Shown here: positions 17,064-25,087 of the stretch, piece after piece
How the letters are laid out: each line of letters opens with the position of its first letter
Position numbering within the stretch: position 1 is the first letter of the stretch
From: Fen-1058 sp964398185
GTDB taxonomy: Bacteria; Chloroflexota; Anaerolineae; Fen-1058
Assembly: GCA_964398185.1 (NCBI GenBank)
Contig: CAYNML010000003.1
Coordinates: 70,262 to 134,261 of the forward strand
Reading direction: 5' to 3'
DNA length: 64,000 nt
Translations under genes and position numbers: made by a program
The notes under the pieces: model-generated
The model's database searches: none
Seen by the model: the letters and a program-made list of their open reading frames with translations, nothing else
What the model was told of the DNA's origin: nothing

Positions 17064-17091
17064 TTGCTTTTTGATCCGTTTCGAATACAAT
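17064..17091 (+). promoter_or_regulatory. Candidate promoter upstream of the fasciclin gene
   Basis: TTGCTT (17064-17069), 16 bases, TACAAT (17086-17091). About 190 bases separate it from the ATG at 17285, and the repeat at 17135-17224 would lie inside the 5' leader. Confidence 0.45.
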
Positions 17092-17134
17092 GGTAACTGT
17101 CAATTAGAGTTGCTGCTCAGCCCACACCAGCCTT

Positions 17135-17224
17135 GTCATTCCCGCGTGCGTCTGGCGGGAATCCAGGGGCCGTGTTAACCACGAATTTGGCTGCCCGGCA
17201 GAAGCACGCTTCGCGGGGCATGAC
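17135..17224. repeat. Palindromic element with GTCATTCCCGC ends
   Basis: The 90-bp element starts with GTCATTCCCGCG and ends with CGCGGGGCATGAC, so its termini are inverted repeats. An internal hairpin TTCCCGC...GCGGGAA is present on the left side. A related element lies at 63056-63152. It is not coding. Confidence 0.75.
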
Positions 17225-17284
17225 GGCCAAGCAGTAACTGATCGGCAATAATAGCGCAGAATTTGGCGCACAGGAGTAAGGGCG

Positions 17285-18364
17285 ATGGCCTTTGATGAGA
17301 ATCCCGACGAGGTTTTTGATAACGAACCCGAAGCCGAAATGGAAGGCAACGGCGACGAGCAGTCCAACCGCTCATTCCGCATGATGATGATGGGTCTGTT
17401 CGCTTTTGGCGGACTGGGCGTGCTGCTCATCGCGCTGCTGCTCATCGGCCGGAGTGGTGAACGAGCAGCAATTGACGCGCAGAATCAAGCCATACAGGCG
17501 ACAAACGAAGCGGTCATTGCCTTGTCGCAGATTACGCCGACGTCGCTGCCGACGGACACCCCCATGCCGACAAATACGGCTGCACCCCCCAATACCCCGG
17601 CGCCCACCGCTACGCCCAAGCCCAAGGATCTGGTGGACACGGCGTTGGCCAGCAGCGACTTCAAGACTCTGTCTGATCTGCTGAAGACCGCCGGGCTGGT
17701 GGAGGCGTTGAAGGGGCAGGGGCCGTTTACGGTGTTTGCGCCCACCAACGATGCCTTCGCGCAGTTGTCGCCTGAATCGCTGGCAGATCTCAACAAAGAC
17801 CCGGAGAAACTGGCGGCGCTGCTGAAGTATCATGTGGTGGAGGGTGCGCTCACTGCGGACAGCGCGGCGACGATTAGCGAAACCAAGACCCTGGAAGGCC
17901 AGCCCGTCAAGATTACGGTCAAGGACGGCAAGATTCAGGTCAATGATGTCACGGTGAACAAGCCTGATGCCGAAACGGCCAACGGCCTGATCTATCCGAT
18001 CGATCAGGTGCTGGTACCGCCGGCGATGAGTAAAGAGGTGGTGCTGATCGTTCCTCCCACGCCCAGCAAGGCGACTGAGGTGGCGAAAGCGCCAGCTACG
18101 GCGGCCGCCACGGCCAAGCCGGCGACCGGCGCCCAAGCCACAGCGGCCGTGCCGACCCGGGTGCCGCCGGCGGCGGCCACAGCGACGGCGGCAGGGTCCA
18201 AGATCATCACCAATACCGGCACAGCAACCGGGACTACTGGCACTACCGATCAGAATCTGCCTAAAACCGGCGCTAATGATAATCTGTTCATGTTGGTGCT
18301 GGCTGCTGTCGGGTTGGTGGGCGTGCTGGTCGCGGCCCGGCGCCTGCGCACCTCGCAGAGTTAG
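17285..18364 (+). CDS. Fasciclin-domain surface protein with LPKTG sorting signal
   Basis: 359 residues. The acidic cytoplasmic N-terminus is followed by a membrane helix (about residues 40-56, GLFAFGGLGVLLIALLLIG). A Thr/Pro linker leads to a fasciclin (FAS1) domain at about 115-245, with the conserved FTVFAPTNDAFAQL and LLKYHVVEGAL blocks. A second Ala/Thr/Pro linker follows. The C-terminus LPKTGANDNLFMLVLAAVGLVGVLVAARRLR has the LPXTG motif, hydrophobic segment and positive tail of a sortase substrate. FAS1 domains mediate adhesion. A sortase gene lies at 39379-40158. Having both an N-terminal helix and a sorting signal is unusual. It is a single-gene unit with its own terminator. Confidence 0.9.
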   Translation: MAFDENPDEVFDNEPEAEMEGNGDEQSNRSFRMMMMGLFAFGGLGVLLIALLLIGRSGERAAIDAQNQAIQATNEAVIALSQITPTSLPTDTPMPTNTAAPPNTPAPTATPKPKDLVDTALASSDFKTLSDLLKTAGLVEALKGQGPFTVFAPTNDAFAQLSPESLADLNKDPEKLAALLKYHVVEGALTADSAATISETKTLEGQPVKITVKDGKIQVNDVTVNKPDAETANGLIYPIDQVLVPPAMSKEVVLIVPPTPSKATEVAKAPATAAATAKPATGAQATAAVPTRVPPAAATATAAGSKIITNTGTATGTTGTTDQNLPKTGANDNLFMLVLAAVGLVGVLVAARRLRTSQS

Positions 18365-18382
18365 CCACAGTCATGACGTCCG

Positions 18383-18425
18383 TGGGTCAACCGCAGGAGT
18401 TTCGGCGGTTGACCCATTTTTGTTT
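18383..18425 (+). terminator. Strong intrinsic terminator of the fasciclin gene
   Basis: TGGGTCAACCGC (18383-18394) pairs perfectly with GCGGTTGACCCA (18405-18416) and is followed by TTTTTGTTTT. Confidence 0.93.
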
Positions 18426-18488
18426 TGTGCGTAAGATAGGGGTCATCTGCGCCCCGCGCAGAACTTGATTTTGGGACACTTGACACGC

Positions 18489-19817
18489 ATGAGCGACAAT
18501 CTGTTTCTACGCCCCGCTGATTTGCAACGCCTGAAGGATGCGCTGGCCGAAAGCGCCTGCTGCTCGATTGTGGGACTCAGCAATATCGGCAAGTCGATGC
18601 TGCTCCGCACCGCTGCCGATGAGACGTCGGCCAAGACGCTGAACGTCTACGTCGATTGCAACCTGATGCCTGCGTTAACGGATCAATCCTTCTACGAAGT
18701 CACCCTGCGCGCCGTGCTGGACGCCGTCAAGCGCCTGGGCAAGAAAGCGCCGATCGATATAGTCAGCCGGCTCGAGACGCTGTCTCGGCAGGTGATCGAT
18801 TCTGAGCGCCCCATTGTGCCGGCGCTGAGCTTCAACGACGGACTCTCGCTGGTGTGCGATCAGCTCGAGCGGCGAGTGGCGCTGCTCTTCGACGAGTTCG
18901 ATGATCCCTTCGGGGCGTTGGATGGCCGCGTCTTTTTGAATCTGCGTGCGCTGCACGACAAGTATGAGTCGCTGGTGTACGTAACCGCCACCGGCGCACC
19001 CCTGGCCGATCGCCGCCGTGACGTGGAAGCCAGCGAGTTTGCCGAGTTGTTCGTAGGACATCAACTGGTGCTGGGCATGCTGGATGAAGTGACGGTCCGC
19101 CGCGCCGTGTTGGAGTGGACAAAGGAAGAAGTGCCGTTAACGCCCCAGGAAGTGGAGTTTATCGTGGCGCAGGCGGGCGGGCATCCGGGTTTGCTGCGGA
19201 GCGCCACGCGCCAGGTGCTGCGCTTCCTGTCCGGTGTGCCCAGCGGATCACGCGCGCAGGCGTTGACCATGGTGCGCGAAAAACTGGAAAGCGATTCCGT
19301 CATCCGCAACGAATGCGCCAAATTGTGGAGTTACCTGTCGCCGCAAGAGCAGGAGATGCTGGTGAACCTGCTGGGTGACGGCGCCGAATGGCCGCATGCG
19401 GCGGCGCTGGATGAGTTGATTGCCAAAGGCGTGCTGCTGTCCGGGCAGCCCCCGCGCGTCTTTGGCGAATTGTTTGCGGCGTACGTCCACCGCCAGCGGC
19501 GCACGCGCCAGCCCGCGCGCGCCGGCGTCTGGGTGGATGTGGATGCCGGTGAGGCCTGGGTCGACGGCGAGCGCGTGCCCTCGCTCACCGATCTGGAGTA
19601 TCGCCTGCTGCTGCTGCTGTACGGGCGGCTGGGCAAGATTTGCGATAAGTATCAGATTGTGGAAGCGGTCTGGGGGCAGGACTACATCGACGAAGTGGAC
19701 GACGCGCGCGTGGAAAAACTCATCAGCCGCCTGCGCAGCAAGATCGAACACGATCCGGCCAACCCCAAATATTTGATCACCGTGCGCGGCCGTGGTTATA
19801 AGCTGGCCGCCGTCTGA
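18489..19817 (+). CDS. P-loop ATPase with C-terminal OmpR/PhoB-type DNA-binding domain
   Basis: 442 residues from the ATG at 18489; a TTG at 18465 is an alternative start. The Walker A motif GLSNIGKS is at residues 29-36 and a Walker B-like ALLFDEFDD near 130. The middle is a helical STAND/AAA-like region. The last ~95 residues (GVWVDVDAGEAWVDGERVPSL...LISRLRSKIEHDP...VRGRGYKL) form a winged helix of the OmpR/PhoB trans_reg_C type. It has no receiver domain, so ATP-dependent signalling replaces phosphorylation. It lies 26 bases before a receiver-histidine kinase gene and may be regulated together with it. Transcription-factor role is well supported; targets are unknown. Confidence 0.85.
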   Translation: MSDNLFLRPADLQRLKDALAESACCSIVGLSNIGKSMLLRTAADETSAKTLNVYVDCNLMPALTDQSFYEVTLRAVLDAVKRLGKKAPIDIVSRLETLSRQVIDSERPIVPALSFNDGLSLVCDQLERRVALLFDEFDDPFGALDGRVFLNLRALHDKYESLVYVTATGAPLADRRRDVEASEFAELFVGHQLVLGMLDEVTVRRAVLEWTKEEVPLTPQEVEFIVAQAGGHPGLLRSATRQVLRFLSGVPSGSRAQALTMVREKLESDSVIRNECAKLWSYLSPQEQEMLVNLLGDGAEWPHAAALDELIAKGVLLSGQPPRVFGELFAAYVHRQRRTRQPARAGVWVDVDAGEAWVDGERVPSLTDLEYRLLLLLYGRLGKICDKYQIVEAVWGQDYIDEVDDARVEKLISRLRSKIEHDPANPKYLITVRGRGYKLAAV

Positions 19818-19843
19818 ACCAACCCCGTGCCGAGGTGGAAAGC

Positions 19844-20944
19844 ATGACCGAGCAGATTTTGATCGTGGAAGATGATCTGGCGATGTCCAGCGGTATCCGC
19901 GATGTGCTGGAGATGAACGGGTACCGCGTGCAACTGGCCGAGAACGGCGTGGAAGGGCTGAAGGTGCTGGAACTGTTCCGCCCCGATTTGATCATCTCGG
20001 ACATCATGATGCCGGAGATGGACGGCTTTGAATTCCTGGAACAGGTGCGCCGTCAGCCGCGCTGGGCCGCCGTGCCCTTCATCTTCCTTACCGCCAAGGG
20101 CCAGCGTCCCGACATTCGCGCCGGGAAGCAGCTGGGCGCCGACGATTATCTGGTGAAGTCGGTTGATCTGGAAGACCTGCTGGTCGTGGTGCGCGCCAAG
20201 CTCGATCGGGCGTTGACGATCCAACAGCAGAGCCGCCGCGAAATGGACGATCTGAAGCGCAACCTGCTCAACATGCTCAGCCACGAATTTCGCACGCCTC
20301 TGACGTACATCACCGGCTACGTCGATCTGATTCAAGAGGGCGAATGGTCGCCCGAGGATTTGCAGAAATTCCTGGGGCGCATCAAAGGCGGCAGCAATCG
20401 CCTGAACCGGCTGGTGGAAGATTTTCTGCTGCTGGTGCGCTTTGAAACAGACGATGCCCGGCAGTCTTACTTGATGGACAAAGGCCCTTTCAATAATTGG
20501 AGCGGCCTGGTGGCGCGCGTGTTCGATCGGTTGACTGAGTCCGCCACGGTGCGCCAGGTGACGCTGCTGCCGCAGGTTGAGCCGAATCTGCCGCTGGTGG
20601 AAGCTCATGAAGGGTATCTGGAAAACGCCGTCATGCGCCTGGTCGATAACGGCATCAAGTTCGCCAAGCATTCAGGCGGCCATGTCTGGGTCAAGGTGGT
20701 GGCCGACGGCGAGGGCGTGCGCTGCACGGTGAAGGACGACGGCATGGGTATTCCGGCGGCCGAAGTGGACAAGATCTTCGATCGGTTCCACCAGATCAAC
20801 CGCCAGCGCATCGAGCAGCAGGGCGCGGGCATCGGCCTGGCCATCGTCAAGAACATTGCCGAGCTGCATCACGGCAAAGTGGGCTGCACCAGTACCGAGG
20901 GTGTTGGCAGCGAATTCACCATCTGGCTGCCGCCGCTGCCCTGA
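19844..20944 (+). CDS. Hybrid response regulator-histidine kinase, receiver first
   Basis: 366 residues from the ATG at 19844, chosen over a GTG at 19835 because GAGGTGG lies at good spacing. Residues ~4-120 form a receiver: acidic pair EDD, phosphoacceptor Asp in LIISDIMMPEMDG, Thr in FLTAKG and Lys in YLVKS. A short linker leads to a HisKA domain (H-box MLSHEFRTPLTYI), then HATPase_c with N box RLVDNGIKFA, G1 KDDGMGIP and G2 GAGIGLAIVKNIAELHHG. There is no membrane segment, so it is a soluble kinase whose receiver may be an input. It is probably co-transcribed with the ATPase-winged helix gene upstream and ends at a terminator. Confidence 0.93.
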   Translation: MTEQILIVEDDLAMSSGIRDVLEMNGYRVQLAENGVEGLKVLELFRPDLIISDIMMPEMDGFEFLEQVRRQPRWAAVPFIFLTAKGQRPDIRAGKQLGADDYLVKSVDLEDLLVVVRAKLDRALTIQQQSRREMDDLKRNLLNMLSHEFRTPLTYITGYVDLIQEGEWSPEDLQKFLGRIKGGSNRLNRLVEDFLLLVRFETDDARQSYLMDKGPFNNWSGLVARVFDRLTESATVRQVTLLPQVEPNLPLVEAHEGYLENAVMRLVDNGIKFAKHSGGHVWVKVVADGEGVRCTVKDDGMGIPAAEVDKIFDRFHQINRQRIEQQGAGIGLAIVKNIAELHHGKVGCTSTEGVGSEFTIWLPPLP

Positions 20945-20956
20945 CCGGATAACTTG

Positions 20957-20986
20957 ACCGCCCGCTTCATCGCGGGCGGTTTCTTG
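20957..20986 (+). terminator. Hairpin terminator after the histidine kinase gene
   Basis: ACCGCCCGC (20957-20965) and GCGGGCGGT (20972-20980) form a 9-bp GC-rich stem with a 6-base loop, followed by a short TTCTTGT tail. Confidence 0.75.
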
Positions 20987-21124
20987 TGGAGCCGCCCCGG
21001 TCCGATCGGTTTGTCAGAAGCCTGTCGGAGTCGCGTCAAACTACCCCGTGCCGCGCGTGTTATGCTTATCACTGTACCCAGCTAGAAAACTCAAATCCAT
21101 ATTCTGTAACCCAGGAGGAATCTC

Positions 21125-21805
21125 ATGGCTTCTTTGCTCGACAAGATCAATACGTTGATTTCGGCCAACCTGCACGCGATGGTGGACAAGGCGTTGCAGT
21201 CGAACTCGGTGGCGGTGATGGATGAATATATTCGCCAGGCCGAAGACAATCTCGACAAGCTCGAGGACGCGACGGCGACCGTGGGCGGCGAAGTGAAAAC
21301 GCTGAAGCGCAAGGCCGACGAATACGCCGCACAGGCGGCCAAGCTGGACCGGGACATCGACGCGCTGCTGCAGCAGGGGCGCGACGATCTGGCGTCGGCG
21401 GCGCAGGCCAAGTACAACACCACCCAGCGCATGGCCGAGCAGTATCAGCAGCAGTATGAACGCCAGCAGGCCGAATACAAGACGCTGCTGGACGCCAAGC
21501 TGAAGCTGGAAGCAAAGCTGACCACGACCAAGCAGGAACGCGAAGAGATGCTGGCGCTGCTCGACCTGGCGAAGTCGAAGGAGCTGACCGTCAAGACGAT
21601 GAAGTCGATTGACGACATCGTGGGCAGCGGCGACGCCGACATCGCGCGCATCGGTGAATCGATCCGGTCGCGGCTCGACAAGGCCTCGGCCAAGAGTGAG
21701 ATGATGGCGAGCCGCCTCGACGATCAGATCGACGAGGTGCTGGGCAAGACCGAGCTCGACACGCAGCTGGCCGAACGCAAGAAGCGGTTAGGCATGACCA
21801 GCTAA
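21125..21805 (+). CDS. PspA/IM30 family membrane-stress protein
   Basis: 226 residues, almost entirely coiled coil, beginning with an amphipathic helix (MASLLDKINTLISANLHAMVDKAL) that in this family docks onto stressed membranes. The YIRQAEDNLDKLEDATATVGGE segment and following heptads are typical of PspA, IM30/Vipp1 ESCRT-III-like proteins, which polymerise to protect or remodel membranes. The start is set by a strong AGGAGGAAT Shine-Dalgarno sequence. It stands alone after its own ~180-base upstream region, but the next genes (binding protein, vWA protein, NfeD, slipin) fit an envelope-stress theme. Family assignment is strong. Confidence 0.93.
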   Translation: MASLLDKINTLISANLHAMVDKALQSNSVAVMDEYIRQAEDNLDKLEDATATVGGEVKTLKRKADEYAAQAAKLDRDIDALLQQGRDDLASAAQAKYNTTQRMAEQYQQQYERQQAEYKTLLDAKLKLEAKLTTTKQEREEMLALLDLAKSKELTVKTMKSIDDIVGSGDADIARIGESIRSRLDKASAKSEMMASRLDDQIDEVLGKTELDTQLAERKKRLGMTS

Positions 21806-21861
21806 CAGCGCCCAGCGACCATTTGGCGGGCGGGGTCGATCGCTCGGCTCCGCCCGTCGCT

Positions 21862-21889
21862 TTGCCAGTCACCTAAGTCAGAGTACAAT
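21862..21889 (+). promoter_or_regulatory. Candidate promoter of the solute-binding/vWA operon
   Basis: TTGCCA (21862-21867), 16 bases, TACAAT (21884-21889), about 65 bases before the ATG at 21955. Confidence 0.55.
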
Positions 21890-21954
21890 ACCGTTGGCGT
21901 TGCGACCTCGCAGCTGCCGCCGTCCGTCAGCGACCGCGGTGGGAGTGGACTCCG

Positions 21955-23148
21955 ATGAACCGAACTCGCATTATCTTCTTTGTGATTATTGCCGGAGCGA
22001 TCGGGATTGTGGCGCTCGGCCTGATTGCGCGATCCCTGACGCCCGCGGCCAACCCGATCGCGCCCGCGCCGTCCAACGAGCCGATCGAGGTGCGCGTGGT
22101 CACCGCTTTGCCCATCGAGTCGTGGGTGACCGAAGCGGCCAATCAGTTCAACGCGGAACAGCGCACGCTGGACGGGCGCCCCGTCAGGGTGAGCATCGTG
22201 CCGATGGACGGCCTGACGGGGCTCAATCGCTTTGACAGCGCGTCGTTCGAGAAGACGCCCACGGCGTGGATTCCCGATTCGCGCTATCTGGTGGAGCTGG
22301 CGAACGCCGCCTACAAAGAACGCAACGGCCGCGACGTGTTCCTGACCGACGGCGAGTATCGCGCCAAGCCGATTGCGCTGTCGTTGTTCGCGTGGGGCTT
22401 GTATGGCACGCGCGCCACAGCGCTGGAAGACAAGTTTGGCCAGATCGATTGGAAGACGATCCACGACGCGGCGATTGCGGCGGGCGGCTGGCCGGAGTTG
22501 GGCGGTGATCCGGCGTGGGGGTTCTTCAAGCTGGTGGTGCCGAATCCGCGCAAGAACGTGGGCGGCCTGGCCGCGATGGTGGCTGCGGCAGGCGAGTATT
22601 ACGATAAGCCCAACATCACCGTGGAAGATGTGACCAATCCCGAGTTCCAGAAATGGTTGAAGGAATTGATGGGTTCGGTCACGGCGATCAGCGGCGCCAG
22701 CGCGTACACGGCCGAAGACTTTGCGCTGCTGGGTTATTCCGTGGGCGACGGCGGGCAGCTGCTGGAAAGCGATCTGCTGGCCAACATGGGCGGCATTTCC
22801 AATCGCTGGCAGGATCCGCTGGCCGTGCGCTATCCCAAGTACGTGACGTGGTTCGATTTCCCGTTCAGCGTGTGGATGGGGTCGGAGACGAGTGCCGCCG
22901 AAAAGAACGCCGCGCTGGATTTTCAGAAGTACCTGCTGAGCAAGGTTGTGCAGGAGAAAGCCGTGACCTATGGCCTGCGCCCCGTCAACAACGACGTGGT
23001 GGTGAATGCGGGCGACAGCCCGTTTGCCAAGTGGGCCAGCGCCGGCATCACGCCGGTGGTGCAGCGCACGTCGGCCATGCGCTCGCCCGATCGGGATGTG
23101 CTGCAAGCCCTGCTGCGCTGGTTCGATCTGAACGTGGCGCAACGCTAA
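21955..23148 (+). CDS. Membrane-anchored extracellular solute-binding-like protein
   Basis: 397 residues. An uncleaved-looking N-terminal helix (residues ~5-27, RIIFFVIIAGAIGIVALGLIARSL) is followed by a type-2 periplasmic binding-protein fold: IEVRVVTALPIESWVTEAANQFNAEQ at the start, FEKTPTAWIPDSRYLVELAN, and a C-terminal lobe WFDFPFSVWMGSETSAAEKNAALDFQKYLLSK. No ABC permease or ATPase is nearby. The next gene encodes a similar binding lobe fused to a vWA domain, so the two probably form a pair at the outer face of the membrane. Ligand is unknown; transport seems unlikely from context. Confidence 0.82.
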   Translation: MNRTRIIFFVIIAGAIGIVALGLIARSLTPAANPIAPAPSNEPIEVRVVTALPIESWVTEAANQFNAEQRTLDGRPVRVSIVPMDGLTGLNRFDSASFEKTPTAWIPDSRYLVELANAAYKERNGRDVFLTDGEYRAKPIALSLFAWGLYGTRATALEDKFGQIDWKTIHDAAIAAGGWPELGGDPAWGFFKLVVPNPRKNVGGLAAMVAAAGEYYDKPNITVEDVTNPEFQKWLKELMGSVTAISGASAYTAEDFALLGYSVGDGGQLLESDLLANMGGISNRWQDPLAVRYPKYVTWFDFPFSVWMGSETSAAEKNAALDFQKYLLSKVVQEKAVTYGLRPVNNDVVVNAGDSPFAKWASAGITPVVQRTSAMRSPDRDVLQALLRWFDLNVAQR

Positions 23149-23153
23149 ATGAT

Positions 23154-23208
23154 CGTGATGCGTGATAACGTGATACGTGACTTCACGCATTACGCCTCAC
23201 GTTTTACG
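23154..23208. repeat. Degenerate inverted word repeat, CGTGATA / TTTTACG dialect
   Basis: CGTGATG-CGTGATAA-CGTGATA-CGTGA is followed by the inverted words TCACGCATTACGCCTCACG. It fills the spacer between the binding-protein and vWA genes and can fold into a long imperfect hairpin. Confidence 0.8.
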
Positions 23209-23218
23209 GAGACACCTC

Positions 23219-24937
23219 ATGTCCCGTTCGTATAAGCCCTCCTACAAAACCGCCCAACCCAATCCCGGCGGCTGGATTACGCTGCTGATCATTATCGTGG
23301 TGGCCTGCGCGCTCTGCTGGCCGATCACGAGCGGCATCTTCAACGGCCTTAACAACGCGCTGGGCGGCGTGTTCGAGTCGATCGATACCGCCGTCAGCGG
23401 GCCGCCGCCCACGCTGACGATCGCCGTGTCGCCGGAAAAGGCCGAGCTGTTCACACAGCTGGTGAACGACTTCAACGTCAGGAAATTGAAATCGTCCAAC
23501 GGTGAAGAGCTGCGGCTCGCCACGCAGAGCCTCGAGGCTGAAGACATGATCGACGCGGCGCTGGCCGGCGATTTCCAGGCGCTGTCGCCCGACTCGTCGA
23601 TCTGGTTGGATCAACTCGATCGGCAGTATCAGGCGGCGCAGAATACCAGCGCGGGACTGGTGGGGCAGACGGTGCGCTATGCGGTCTCGCCGGTGGTCAT
23701 TGCCATGTGGCGCGATGCCGCGCAGCGCCTGGGCTGGTCGCAGAGATCGATCGGGTGGAACGATCTCCTCAACGAGGCTTCGCTCAACAAGGACTTCAAG
23801 TGGAGCCATCCCTCGACGTCGTCGGCTTCGGGTCTGCTGGCTACGCTGGCGGAGTTTTACGCGGCGACGGGCAAGACGCGCGGCCTGACCGTCGACGATG
23901 TGAAGTCGCCGCAAGCGCAGCAGTACGTGAACGCGCTGGAGAAGACGGTGCGCTATTACGGCGAAGGCGAGGCATCGATTGCGCAGAACGTGGCCGAGAA
24001 AGGCCGCGCTTATCTGGACGCGTTTGTGGCTTCCGAGCAGATTGTGATTAACACGAATCAGCAGCCCGGCGTGGACCTAGTGGCGATCTATCCCAACGAA
24101 GGTTCGCTGTGGCAGGATCATCCGCTGGCGCTGCTGGAAGCGCCGGGATTGAGCGATCTCAATCGGGAGACGTTCAGCGCCTTCGCCAATTACATCACAT
24201 CGTCCGAAGCGCAGCAGGCGATCCTGGCGAAGGGTTATCGGCCCGCCGATCTGAACATCAAGCTCGACGGCGCGAGTTCGCCGATTAATGCCAGCAACGG
24301 CGCGGATCCGACGCAGCCGCAGACTTCGCTGCAAGTGCCGGCGGCGGCGGTGCTGGATGTGGTGCGTGAAAGCTGGCTGGCCAACAAGCGCCGCACCAAT
24401 GTGATGCTGGTGGTCGATACGTCCGGCAGCATGGCCGGAGAGAAATTGGAGAACGTCAAGGAGGCGCTGACGACGTTCCTCGATCAGATCAAGAACAACG
24501 ACGAGCGCGTGGGCCTGATTGAGTTCTACAACGACGTGACCGAGCGCGTGAAGATCAATGAATTGCGGAACAACCGCTCGGCGCTGGTGCGGTCCGTCGA
24601 GACGCTGGAAGCCGACGGCAATACGGCGCTGCTCGACGGTGTCGGCGCGGCCTACGAGCGTTTGCAGCAGTTGGATGATCCCAGCCGCATCAATGCCATC
24701 GTGGTGATGACGGATGGCAAGGAGAATGCGTCAGCGCTCAGCTTGAAGCAGCTGGTGGCACGCCTGCAGGACGGCAATGCGAACGGCGTGCCGGTGGTGA
24801 TCTTCTCCGTTGCGTACGGCAACGACGCCGACATGGACGTGCTGCAAGCCATCTCCGATGCGACCGGCGGGCAGACGCTGGTGGGATCGCCTGAGACGAT
24901 CCGCAAGCTGTATAAGATTCTGTCGACGTACTTCTAA
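23219..24937 (+). CDS. Solute-binding-like protein with C-terminal vWA domain
   Basis: 572 residues from the ATG at 23219, which directly follows a GGAGACACCTC Shine-Dalgarno region; an upstream in-frame start would lie inside the repeat. An N-terminal membrane helix (about residues 18-40) precedes an extracytoplasmic binding-protein-like lobe (TLTIAVSPEKAELFTQLVNDFN...) to about residue 370. A vWA domain follows with an intact MIDAS: DTSGSMAG near 399-406, a Thr in the DGNTALLDG loop, and MTDGKENAS. vWA domains bind protein ligands through a metal. Fusion of these two modules, next to a stand-alone copy of the binding fold, is uncommon. Sensor or assembly roles are inferred. Confidence 0.85.
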   Translation: MSRSYKPSYKTAQPNPGGWITLLIIIVVACALCWPITSGIFNGLNNALGGVFESIDTAVSGPPPTLTIAVSPEKAELFTQLVNDFNVRKLKSSNGEELRLATQSLEAEDMIDAALAGDFQALSPDSSIWLDQLDRQYQAAQNTSAGLVGQTVRYAVSPVVIAMWRDAAQRLGWSQRSIGWNDLLNEASLNKDFKWSHPSTSSASGLLATLAEFYAATGKTRGLTVDDVKSPQAQQYVNALEKTVRYYGEGEASIAQNVAEKGRAYLDAFVASEQIVINTNQQPGVDLVAIYPNEGSLWQDHPLALLEAPGLSDLNRETFSAFANYITSSEAQQAILAKGYRPADLNIKLDGASSPINASNGADPTQPQTSLQVPAAAVLDVVRESWLANKRRTNVMLVVDTSGSMAGEKLENVKEALTTFLDQIKNNDERVGLIEFYNDVTERVKINELRNNRSALVRSVETLEADGNTALLDGVGAAYERLQQLDDPSRINAIVVMTDGKENASALSLKQLVARLQDGNANGVPVVIFSVAYGNDADMDVLQAISDATGGQTLVGSPETIRKLYKILSTYF

Positions 24938-24986
24938 CGTGATACGTGATGCGTAACGAGTAACGAGTGATGAGTAATCTGATCAC
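24938..24986. repeat. Degenerate word repeat cut by the assembly gap
   Basis: CGTGATACGTGATGCGTAACGAG-type words start immediately after the vWA stop codon and run into the N gap. The inverted right arm expected from sister elements is missing, so the assembly probably broke at this hairpin. Confidence 0.75.
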
Positions 24987-25086
24987 NNNNNNNNNNNNNN
25001 NNNNNNNNNNNNNNNNNNNNNNNNNNNNNNNNNNNNNNNNNNNNNNNNNNNNNNNNNNNNNNNNNNNNNNNNNNNNNNNNNNNNNN
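24987..25086. other. Assembly gap of 100 N
   Basis: A round 100-base placeholder. It hides the 5' end of the next gene and the rest of a repeat. Confidence 0.99.
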
Positions 25087-25087
25087 G

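Noticed and set aside
21802..23190. 462-codon minus-strand frame opposite the binding-protein gene
   Set aside because: Composition is typical of an antisense shadow (many His, Arg, Gln). The plus strand has a signal anchor and a recognisable fold.
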